DNA from: Pandoraea sputorum
GTDB lineage: Bacteria; Pseudomonadota; Gammaproteobacteria; Burkholderiales; Burkholderiaceae
NCBI RefSeq assembly: GCF_000814845.2
Contig: NZ_CP010431.2
Span: 124,001-188,000, forward strand
Reading direction: 5' to 3'
DNA length: 64,000 nt
Position numbers and translations under genes: made by a program. Below are positions 8,925 to 16,172 of the stretch, piece after piece; positions within the stretch are counted from its first letter, which is position 1; each line of letters starts with the position of its first letter. Below the pieces are notes generated by a model. It had not been told where the DNA came from, did not search any database, and saw only the letters and a list, made by a program, of their open reading frames with translations.

Positions 8925-9688
8925 GCGCGGCCTCCCGTGATCATGTTGCCGAGATAGGCGGCGCGCACGCGGTCGTCGGCACGAATCGCATCCGGCTTGC
9001 CTTCGACGAGGACACGGCCTTGCTGCATGACGGTGATCGTGTCGGAGATGTCCATCACGATGTTCATGTTGTGCTCGATCAGCACGACCGTGTGGTCGTC
9101 GCGCAGGCCGCGAATGAGTTGCTTCATGTCGTCGAGATCGTCGATGCCCATGCCGGACGTCGGCTCGTCCAGAAAAATCGCCTTGGGACGCGCGGCGAGC
9201 GCCATGCCGACTTCGAGGCGTCGCTGCTGCCCGTGCGAGAGCAGACCCGCTGCGGTGTCGGCATGACGTGTGAGCGCGAGCCGCGTGAGCACGTCGTCCA
9301 CCACGGACGCGCAAGCGCGCGCGCCGTCCGCCTTGCGCCAGGACGACAGCGCCTGACGCGGCGTCACCCCCAATGCTGCCAGACGCAGGTTCTCGCGCAC
9401 CGAGAGGTTCTGGAACAGCGCCGTCACCTGAAACGAGCGGGCGATACCGCGTTGCACACGACGGTAATCGGCTTCGGTCGTGACGTCATGTCCGTCGAAC
9501 ATGATGCGCCCGCCCGAGACCGGCACGGTGCCTGTGAGCATGTGGAACAGCGTGGTCTTGCCCGCGCCGTTCGGTCCGATCACGGAGTGCACCGTGCGCG
9601 GGGCGACGCGCAGATCGACGCCGTGCAGCGCGGTGAACTTGCCATACCGTTTGACGATGCCCGAGGCTTCGATGAGAGCGTCGCTCAT
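8921..9688 (-). CDS. livG: Liv-type ABC transporter ATP-binding protein (LivG-like)
   Basis: A 255-residue ATPase with GPNGAGKT (38-45, Walker A), LSHGQQRRLEVG as signature and AIFLDEPTSGMG as Walker B. The C-terminus with an AYLG motif is typical of LivG (BCA_ABC_TP_C tail). Start ATG 9688 overlaps the end of livM, and its stop overlaps livF, so H-M-G-F are tightly coupled. Confidence 0.92.
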   Translation of the reverse strand: MSDALIEASGIVKRYGKFTALHGVDLRVAPRTVHSVIGPNGAGKTTLFHMLTGTVPVSGGRIMFDGHDVTTEADYRRVQRGIARSFQVTALFQNLSVRENLRLAALGVTPRQALSSWRKADGARACASVVDDVLTRLALTRHADTAAGLLSHGQQRRLEVGMALAARPKAIFLDEPTSGMGIDDLDDMKQLIRGLRDDHTVVLIEHNMNIVMDISDTITVMQQGRVLVEGKPDAIRADDRVRAAYLGNMITGGRA

Positions 9689-10686
9689 GTCGGGTCTCCC
9701 TGCGTACTCTGTGTATCCAGTTTGCCGTTCGACGAGTTGCGGCGGCCCGTGATGCGGTACCACAGCGATTCGCCCACGCCCCACAAGCCGCGATGCATGA
9801 ACAGACTCACCGCGATGAGCAGCAGGCCGAGCAGCAACAGCCAGCGCGGCCACAGTGTCGACAACCAGTCGGCGGCCAGCACGTAAAACGCTGCACCCAG
9901 CACCGAGGCGAACAGATTGCCCGTGCCACCGATCACCGTCATCACGAGGATCATCTCGCTGGTGTGGTACTCGATGTTGGACAGCGGCGCGATGCCCGTC
10001 ATCAGCGCATGCAGTGCGCCCGCCAGTGCCGTCACCGCGCCGGAGATGGCGAACGCCACGAGCTTGAACGTCTTCACGTGGTAACCGATGGCTGCCGCGC
10101 GCGTTTCGTTATCGCGAATGGCCAGCAGCGTGCGTCCGAACACCGAGTCCGCCACGCGCAACAACCATGCGAAGACGATCAGGAAGATGACCGCGACGAA
10201 GGTGTAGTACTGCCACGGCGTCTCTAGCGGAATCAGCGTCTTGCCGCCGATGGAGAGCGATTTGCGCGGAATATCGAGCAGGCCGTTATCACCGCCGGTC
10301 CAGTCCGTCGCGGTATAGGCGAAGAAGTAGAACATCTGCGCACACGCAAGCGTGAGCATCACGAAGTAAGTGCCCTTCTGCCGGATGGCGAAGCTGCCGA
10401 CGAGGGCCGCAATCGCTGCGCCCAGCACGATGGAGGCAACGATGGCCACGGGCATCGGCAACGACCAGCGCGTGAGCATGATGCCCAGCGTGTAGCTGCC
10501 CAGCCCGAAGAAGATGCCCTGACCGAACGACAGCAGACCGGTGTAGCCCAGCAGCAAGTTGCAGCCAAGGACGGCGAGCGCGTAGATCAGCACTTCGGTG
10601 GCCAGCGTGCCCGACGAGAGCGCGACCGGCAGGATCAGCGTGACGGCGGCAGCGAGCCACCAAAAACGGTAACGTACGAGCATCAT
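9685..10686 (-). CDS. livM: Liv-type ABC transporter permease (LivM-like)
   Basis: A 333-residue inner-membrane permease, largely hydrophobic. It has the LivM hallmark NLLLGYTGLLSFGQGIFFGLGSY at about residues 43-65 (longer than shown here matters little; the key residues are G47, Y48, G50, S53, G55) and the EAA-type loop around GRTLLAIRDNETRAAAIGY. It overlaps livH by four bases and livG by four bases. A polar C-terminal tail of about 20 residues follows the last helix. Confidence 0.92.
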   Translation of the reverse strand: MMLVRYRFWWLAAAVTLILPVALSSGTLATEVLIYALAVLGCNLLLGYTGLLSFGQGIFFGLGSYTLGIMLTRWSLPMPVAIVASIVLGAAIAALVGSFAIRQKGTYFVMLTLACAQMFYFFAYTATDWTGGDNGLLDIPRKSLSIGGKTLIPLETPWQYYTFVAVIFLIVFAWLLRVADSVFGRTLLAIRDNETRAAAIGYHVKTFKLVAFAISGAVTALAGALHALMTGIAPLSNIEYHTSEMILVMTVIGGTGNLFASVLGAAFYVLAADWLSTLWPRWLLLLGLLLIAVSLFMHRGLWGVGESLWYRITGRRNSSNGKLDTQSTQGDPT

Positions 10687-11540
10687 CCCCTCCCGAGCAG
10701 GCCGTGCGGACGCATGAGCAGCACCGCTGCCATCGCCACGTAGATCATGAGACGCGCGCCTTCCGGCCAGATCGTGCTCATCAGACTCTGCACAATGCCG
10801 ATCACGAGACCGCCCACCAGCGCACCGGCGAAGCTGCCCATGCCGCCGATGACGACCACCACGAACGCAATGCCCAGCGCCTCGATGCCCATGAACGGCT
10901 CCACGCCACGCACCGGTGCAGCCAGTACACCTGCGAGTGCCGCCGTGCCTGCGCCGAGGGCAAACGCCAGGCTGAACACGCGAAACACGTTGATGCCGAG
11001 CAGCGACACCATCTCGGACGACTCGCTACCCGCGCGCACTGCGCTGCCCAGGCGCGTGCCTTCCAGCAACCACCAGAGCACGGCGGCGAACACGGCGGTG
11101 AAGCCGATGAGGAAGAGGCGGTACTTCGGATAGATGAAGCTGCCCCACATCACCACGCCGTCGAGCACCTCGGGCACGGCGACGTTATCGCCCAGCGGTC
11201 CCCAAATGATGATGACGGCTTCTTGCACGACGAGTGCAAGGCCGACCGTCACGAGAATGTGGAACTCGTGCGCTTTCTCGTAGATGTGCGAGAGCAGGAC
11301 TTTCTCGGCAATCCACGCCAGCGCACCCACGACGATGGGACACACGATGAGGGCGAGCCAGAACGACATGCCCCATTGCAATGCCTGATAGCAGAAGTAC
11401 GCGCCGAGGAGATAGAAGGCACCGTGCGCAAAGTTCACGAAGCGCAGCAGGCCGAAGATGATCGATAGGCCGACGGCGAGCAGGAAATACAGCATCCCGA
11501 TCCCGACGCCGTTGATGACTTGGAGCAAGTAGACGTTCAT
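10683..11540 (-). CDS. livH: Liv-type ABC transporter permease (LivH-like)
   Basis: A 285-residue permease with about eight hydrophobic segments. The family start QVINGVGIGMLYFLLAVGLS and the motif RFVNFAHGAFYLLGAY are clear, as is a cytoplasmic loop around GTRLGSAVRAGSESSEM. It is the first of the four overlapping transport genes and follows the binding-protein gene after a 151-base gap that holds a strong hairpin. Confidence 0.92.
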   Translation of the reverse strand: MNVYLLQVINGVGIGMLYFLLAVGLSIIFGLLRFVNFAHGAFYLLGAYFCYQALQWGMSFWLALIVCPIVVGALAWIAEKVLLSHIYEKAHEFHILVTVGLALVVQEAVIIIWGPLGDNVAVPEVLDGVVMWGSFIYPKYRLFLIGFTAVFAAVLWWLLEGTRLGSAVRAGSESSEMVSLLGINVFRVFSLAFALGAGTAALAGVLAAPVRGVEPFMGIEALGIAFVVVVIGGMGSFAGALVGGLVIGIVQSLMSTIWPEGARLMIYVAMAAVLLMRPHGLLGRG

Positions 11541-11625
11541 GCGCGTCCCGGAGAGCTTTGGAGCAGACTTGGAACACCTTGTGCATGCGAGCGCTTCGCG
11601 AGCGGATGCAGCACAGACGACACAT

Positions 11626-11648
11626 GCGGGGACGACATGCGTCCCCGC
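11626..11648 (-). repeat. Intercistronic hairpin between binding-protein and permease genes
   Basis: A perfect 9-base inverted repeat GCGGGGACG-N5-CGTCCCCGC lies in the gap between the binding-protein stop and livH. It has no U-tract on the minus strand. Such hairpins commonly protect the upstream binding-protein mRNA or reduce read-through; either role is an inference here. Confidence 0.6.
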
Positions 11649-11691
11649 GAGCGACAGACTTCAGATAGCGTAAGACGAAGTGAGGACGGCG

Positions 11692-12909
11692 TCAGGCCAT
11701 CTTGCACTCGGTCTTGTCGAGCGGCAGGAACGACTTCCCTGCACTCACGATGTCGGCGTAGTCGTCGGCGTTCTTCATCTTCGCCTTCGCCTTGCCCTTG
11801 AGCAGGTAGTAGTTCTTGAGCACCTGATGGTCGCCCTTGCGAATCTCTTCCGGCCCGGTGAGACCGTCGTACTTCAGGCCTTCCATCGCCGCGATGACCG
11901 CCTTTGGATCGGCGCTCCCCGCCTTGACCATGCCGTCGAGCATGAGCTTGGTGCAAATGTACGAGCCGGCAAGACTGTAGTTCGGGTTTTGCTTGAAGCG
12001 GTCCTGCGTGCACTTGACCAGATCGAGGTTCAGCGGCGAGGCCACGGCGTGCCAGTACTGCGCGCCGAAGTACACACCGTCGCACAGATCCGCGCCGAGC
12101 GTCTCGAACTGCTCCAGACCCGAGGCCCACGCCATCAGGATCGTGCAGTTCTTCTTCATGCCGAAGCTCACGGCCTGACGCAGCGTGTCGGACGACTGCG
12201 AGCCGAAGTTCAGGATCAGCAGTACGTCGGGCTTCGCGGCAGCGGCGTTCGTCAGATAGCCCGAGAATTCCTTTTCGGTGAGCGAGTGATAGCTGTTGCC
12301 CACGTGCTCGATGCCCTTCTCCTTGAAGATGTTCTTCGCGGCGGTGAGCAACCCTTCGCCGAACACGTACTGCGGCGTGATCGTGTACCAGCGCTTGGCC
12401 TTCGGCATCGACTCGATGAGCGGACGCACCGTCTGCTCAATCGCGCCGAAGGTCGGCACGGACCAGCGGAACGTGGCGTTGTTGCAGTCCTTGCCGGTGA
12501 TTTCGTCGGCCCCGGCCGTGGTGATGAAGATGCCACCGGCCTTCTCCACTTCCTTGCCCATCGCGAGCGCTTCCGACGAGAGAATGCCGCCAGCGAAGAA
12601 GCGAGCGCCCTTCTGCTGCGCGATTTCCTGCACGCGTCGAATCGCCGTTGCGGGTTTACCTTCGGTATCGAGCGTGGTGTACGCGAGCGGGCGGCCAAGC
12701 ACCTTGCCGTACTGCTCGACGATGAGCTTCATACCCAGATCGGCGAACTTGCCGTTGGCAGCGAACGGCCCCGACATGGGCACCGGACACGCCAACTGAA
12801 TGGCCCCGGTGCTTTGCGCGAACACGTCGCGAGCGGTGAACAGAGAGCCGGGCAGAGACGCCGCGGCGGCGAGCTTCAACATTTCACGACGATTCAATTT
12901 GATCTCCAT
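11692..12909 (-). CDS. ABC transporter substrate-binding protein (Liv/amide type)
   Basis: A 405-residue periplasmic binding protein (Peripla_BP_6 type). The N-terminus carries NRREMLKLAAAASLPG, a twin-arginine-like signal, followed by an AxA-like cleavage region near DVFAQS; the mature part starts IQLACPVPMSGPFAANG, typical of amide/branched-chain receptors. ATG 12909 has no clear ribosome site. A TTG four codons later (12897) is preceded by GGAG at 6-base spacing and would begin directly at NRREM, so it may be the real start. It heads the seven-gene operon and is divergent from the GntR regulator. Confidence 0.9.
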   Translation of the reverse strand: MEIKLNRREMLKLAAAASLPGSLFTARDVFAQSTGAIQLACPVPMSGPFAANGKFADLGMKLIVEQYGKVLGRPLAYTTLDTEGKPATAIRRVQEIAQQKGARFFAGGILSSEALAMGKEVEKAGGIFITTAGADEITGKDCNNATFRWSVPTFGAIEQTVRPLIESMPKAKRWYTITPQYVFGEGLLTAAKNIFKEKGIEHVGNSYHSLTEKEFSGYLTNAAAAKPDVLLILNFGSQSSDTLRQAVSFGMKKNCTILMAWASGLEQFETLGADLCDGVYFGAQYWHAVASPLNLDLVKCTQDRFKQNPNYSLAGSYICTKLMLDGMVKAGSADPKAVIAAMEGLKYDGLTGPEEIRKGDHQVLKNYYLLKGKAKAKMKNADDYADIVSAGKSFLPLDKTECKMA

Positions 12910-12958
12910 TCGGGGAGCAATCGTTCATGGGGTCAAACGCTTTTTTCCCTATCCGTCA

Positions 12959-12976
12959 TATTTATTATGATAAATA
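12959..12976. promoter_or_regulatory. Inverted repeat in the divergent promoter region (candidate operator 1)
   Basis: Perfect palindrome TATTTAT-TATG-ATAAATA in the 212-base gap between the binding-protein and GntR genes. It sits in an AT-rich patch that stands out from the GC-rich surroundings. A TATAAT box for the plus strand follows at 12996-13001. Confidence 0.45.
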
Positions 12977-13015
12977 GGATGGATTTGATCGTAGGTATAA
13001 TGATTTTCCGTGTCA

Positions 13016-13033
13016 ATCGGAAAAAATTCCGAT
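13016..13033. promoter_or_regulatory. Inverted repeat in the divergent promoter region (candidate operator 2)
   Basis: Perfect palindrome ATCGGAA-AAAA-TTCCGAT, about 15 bases downstream of the TATAAT box at 12996-13001, so near the probable transcription start of the GntR gene. It is a plausible autoregulatory site; no family consensus was matched. Confidence 0.45.
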
Positions 13034-13121
13034 CCGGGACAACCCGGAAAGCAAGACACGACGTGCGTTCACCGCTGCGGTGACGCATGTTTCAAGTGCG
13101 AAAAGACTCCTGAGGCGCTAC

Positions 13122-14201
13122 ATGGCATTGGATGCACACACGGTGCGAGAGCCGTTGGAAATCAAACAGCAAAAGCGGGGCGATCTGGTCGCCGAAGCCA
13201 TCAAGCGTCTGATCACGGAAGGCAATCTGTTGCCCGGCGATCGTTTGCCGCGCGAAGTCGAATTGCAGCAGATGTTCGGCGTGTCGAAGAGCACGATTCG
13301 CGAAGCGCTCAAGTCGCTCGAAGTGCAGGGACTCATCAAGGTGAGCACCGGGCCGTCCGGTGGCGGCATGGTCGTGGAAGTGCCGCTGGAGCGCACGTTC
13401 CAGCTCATGCAGAACTATCTCTTCTTCAAGGAAGTGAGCATCGACGACATCTACACGGTGCGTCAGTTGCTCGAACCCGAACTCGCCGCCGGTGCAGTGC
13501 CGCATCTGACCGAAGCCGATTTCGCGGCGCTCGAGAACAACATGTCGTGTTGCAGTCCGGCGTCGCACGACCGTCACGAGTTGCTGCGTCAGCGTCAGGC
13601 CGATGTCGATTTTCACGACATTCTCGCGGCCGCCAATCCCAACAGTTTCCTGCGCTTTACGTGCGAACTCGTCAACGAGATGATTCGTCAGCTGATCGTG
13701 TTCGGTAACGAGACACCGCGTCGCGAACACGAGAAGTTCGGCACGGCCAACGTCAACATCCATCGCGAGATTACGGACGCGGCGCGCGCAGGCGACGCCG
13801 AGCGCGTGCGCGAACTCATGCACTTCCACATGCAGGAGGCGCGCACTTATATCAAGCGGATGAACGGGAAGTTGCGCGGCCGTCTGATTCTCGATTCGGA
13901 CATCGCCGACATGCAGCAGCGGGTGCGCTCGCAGCTGGGTGCGAATGCCGCGCCGGTGTCGCGCCGTAAGCCAACGGCGAAAATGGAGAACGCGGAGAAG
14001 AGCGCGACGGCGGACGCTGCACCGGCACCGAAGCGCTCGACGCGCAAGGCGACGGGCGAGGGCGCGGGCACGGCAAATAAGGTCGCGGCGAAGAAGGGAG
14101 CAACGAAGGCGTCGGTCGCGAAGAAGGTCGCAGTCAAGTCCGCCGCGAAGACGGCGACGTCGCCCAAAGCGCGCACTGTGCGGCGCACTTCGTCAAACTG
14201 A
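13122..14201 (+). CDS. GntR/FadR-family regulator with a lysine/alanine-rich C-terminal tail
   Basis: A 359-residue regulator. Residues about 18-85 are a GntR winged helix (LVAEAIKRLI, LPREVELQQMFGVSKSTIREALK). Residues about 105-250 are an FCD effector domain with metal-ligand-type Asp/His positions (D163, H165, H214, H234/236). Residues about 275-359 form a low-complexity Lys/Ala/Thr/Arg tail resembling histone H1-like proteins, which ordinary FadR-type regulators (about 240 residues) lack. ATG 13122 is chosen because GAGG lies nine bases before it; the frame is open 14 codons upstream. It is divergent from, and probably controls, the ABC/carbamoylase/M81 operon. Confidence 0.88.
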   Translation: MALDAHTVREPLEIKQQKRGDLVAEAIKRLITEGNLLPGDRLPREVELQQMFGVSKSTIREALKSLEVQGLIKVSTGPSGGGMVVEVPLERTFQLMQNYLFFKEVSIDDIYTVRQLLEPELAAGAVPHLTEADFAALENNMSCCSPASHDRHELLRQRQADVDFHDILAAANPNSFLRFTCELVNEMIRQLIVFGNETPRREHEKFGTANVNIHREITDAARAGDAERVRELMHFHMQEARTYIKRMNGKLRGRLILDSDIADMQQRVRSQLGANAAPVSRRKPTAKMENAEKSATADAAPAPKRSTRKATGEGAGTANKVAAKKGATKASVAKKVAVKSAAKTATSPKARTVRRTSSN

Positions 14202-14227
14202 AACGGTAGGCGGTGCAGCGCGAAGCA

Positions 14228-15310
14228 TCACGTCAGCACCGCCGCCGGTTGCTGTTGCGTGCAGCAGTGAATGCCGCCGCCACGTCGGGCGACAGCGTTT
14301 AGCGGCAACTGCACGACGCGTCGCTCGGGAAACGCTTGCTGCACGATGTCGCGGGCATGCGCGTCGGCCTTCGCGTCGCCGAAGGCCGCCATCACCACAC
14401 CGCCGTTCGGCAGGTAGAAGTTCACATACTCCGGCGCGAAGTCGGCGTTGCTTGCGAGATCGACGGGCAGCGCATCGAAGTCCGGCGCGCGTAGCAGGCC
14501 GATATCGAAGTGCCTTCCCCGGGCGTCGCGCGCGAGCAGCAACGCTTTCAGATTTTCACGCATCTCCCGCGCCTGCTCGTCGCCACCCTCGGCACCCGAC
14601 GCCAGCAGCACGCCGGGACGTACGAAGCTCGCGATGCCGTCGATATGTCCGTCGGTGATCGTATCGAGCGCCGAGCCCGGCAGCCAGACGACTTTCGTCA
14701 CCCCGAGCCAATGACGAAACACCGCCTCGGCTTCGCCACGCGTCAGTCCCGGGTTGCGGTTCTCGTTGAGGATCGACGTCTCCGTCACGATCAGCGTGCC
14801 GTCGCCATCGACCAGCAGCGATCCGCCTTCGGCCACGATGGGCGCGAGCGATGTGGTCATCGGTGTCCTCTCGTCAAGCGCACGCGCCACACACTGTGCG
14901 ACCTTCGCGTCGGCCGCGATGCATTGCATACAGGGCTTCCCCCAGCCGTTGAAATTCCAGCACAGCGCGTGCGGGGTGAGGGCGTCGTCGAGCAGGAAGG
15001 TGGGGCCGGTGTCCCGCATCCAGTGATCGTCCACCGGCATCGGGTAGAGCGCGGCGGTATCGGGCAGGGCGCGACGCGCTTCATCCAGACGCTTGGGGTC
15101 GACCGCAACGCGTAGCGGCTCGAACGGCGCGATGGCGTGGGCGATGAGCGCCAGTTCCGCCATGAGTGGCTGGCGTTGCGCAGCCGGGACGACTGAATCA
15201 CCCGGCCACGCCATCCAGCAAGCCGCGTGTGGATGCCACTCCGGCGGCATGCGCCAGTGGCCGATAGCAGTTGTGCCTGCCGTGAGGGGCTTTTGGAAAG
15301 ATGCCGTCAT
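14228..15310 (-). CDS. aguA: Agmatine deiminase family protein
   Basis: A 360-residue protein of the peptidyl-arginine/agmatine deiminase fold, converting agmatine to N-carbamoylputrescine plus ammonia. Motifs: MPPEWHPHAACWMAWP at the N-terminus, DDHWMRDTGPTF, EGGSLLVDGDGT, DGHIDG, and GGGIHCCTQQ at the C-terminus with the nucleophilic cysteine near residue 349. ATG 15310 gives the family length; the longer open frame adds 45 non-family residues. It is convergent with the GntR gene. The product is itself an N-carbamoyl compound, interesting beside the carbamoylase, but no N-carbamoylputrescine amidase (AguB) is in the window. Confidence 0.9.
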   Translation of the reverse strand: MTASFQKPLTAGTTAIGHWRMPPEWHPHAACWMAWPGDSVVPAAQRQPLMAELALIAHAIAPFEPLRVAVDPKRLDEARRALPDTAALYPMPVDDHWMRDTGPTFLLDDALTPHALCWNFNGWGKPCMQCIAADAKVAQCVARALDERTPMTTSLAPIVAEGGSLLVDGDGTLIVTETSILNENRNPGLTRGEAEAVFRHWLGVTKVVWLPGSALDTITDGHIDGIASFVRPGVLLASGAEGGDEQAREMRENLKALLLARDARGRHFDIGLLRAPDFDALPVDLASNADFAPEYVNFYLPNGGVVMAAFGDAKADAHARDIVQQAFPERRVVQLPLNAVARRGGGIHCCTQQQPAAVLT

Positions 15311-15374
15311 GATTCGCGTCGCCGTGGGGAAAAATGCCGCCAGTGTAGGCGGCGCACGCGCGCTGCGATTGCCC

Positions 15375-15953
15375 TCAGAGGGCTGACGGTTCTGCCAGGT
15401 GGACGGTGAGGCGCGTGAGTGCACGCACCTGACGCAGCGCGACACGCAGATCGCCGGTCGAAATTAGGCCGATGCCTCCGTCGTCGTCGCCGAGCGGCTG
15501 ACCGTCGCGCTCATAGACGACCAGGGCGCCGACACCGATCGACGTGTTGTACAGCTCATGCCACGAGAACATGACGGTGTAGCCGTCCGCACCCTGTGCG
15601 AGCACGTACGCCCGCGTAAAGTCGCGCGCCTGCGGCAGACGCCACTGCGCGACGTCCAGCAACGCCGTGAGCCGCACACCCTTGTACTCATTCGCACTGC
15701 GCACCTTGCGACCGGACAGGCAGACCACGTCCAGTGGCCCGGTCAACTGTGTGGGCAGGCGCATGAGCGCACACAGATCGAAGGAGTGACGGCGCTTGAC
15801 GCTGCCCGAGACGACGACTTCGCGCGACGTGTGCAAGGCCGTCGCGGGCGATGGTGCAGATGTCGGGGAGAGGCCGGTCGGTACGGGGCTGACGAGCGCG
15901 AGGCGGGCGTCCGGCGCCGCGCCGAGGTTCGCGCGCAAGGGATCGATGGGCAT
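15375..15953 (-). CDS. Small molybdopterin-oxidoreductase-fold protein
   Basis: A 192-residue protein. The C-terminal 120 residues resemble a minimal sulfite-oxidase/YedY-type molybdopterin-binding fold: a VVCLSGR segment where the family places its cofactor-binding Cys, then EYKGVRLTALLD, and GADGYTVMFSWHEL. The N-terminal 60 residues are Ala/Pro/Ser-rich and show no signal peptide. Cofactor binding is not proven by these weak motifs. ATG 15953 (MPIDPLRAN) was chosen over a longer open frame of 56 extra codons without family character. It lies just upstream of aguA on the same strand. Confidence 0.5.
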   Translation of the reverse strand: MPIDPLRANLGAAPDARLALVSPVPTGLSPTSAPSPATALHTSREVVVSGSVKRRHSFDLCALMRLPTQLTGPLDVVCLSGRKVRSANEYKGVRLTALLDVAQWRLPQARDFTRAYVLAQGADGYTVMFSWHELYNTSIGVGALVVYERDGQPLGDDDGGIGLISTGDLRVALRQVRALTRLTVHLAEPSAL

Positions 15954-16063
15954 GTTGGGTTCGGTGTGTCGGCCTGGGGGAGCCGGTCGTCTCAATATAG
16001 CGGCCGACCCCGGCGCAGACATACGAAGTCGCTGATAGCGTTTATTCGCGACGCATAAGCGCG

Positions 16064-16092
16064 AAGAAAAGCGGGGCCGAAGCTGGCCCCGC
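16064..16092 (-). terminator. Rho-independent terminator of the BTAD regulator gene
   Basis: On the minus strand, GCGGGGCC-N6-GGCCCCGC is followed by TTTTCTT, 80 bases after the stop of the large regulator gene. Confidence 0.75.
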
Positions 16093-16172
16093 ATAGGCTC
16101 ACTGCTGCCGATGAGCGTCACACACAGCGACGGCCGCGCGCATCAACGGCCGCTCAACGGCCGTTCGGCCGT

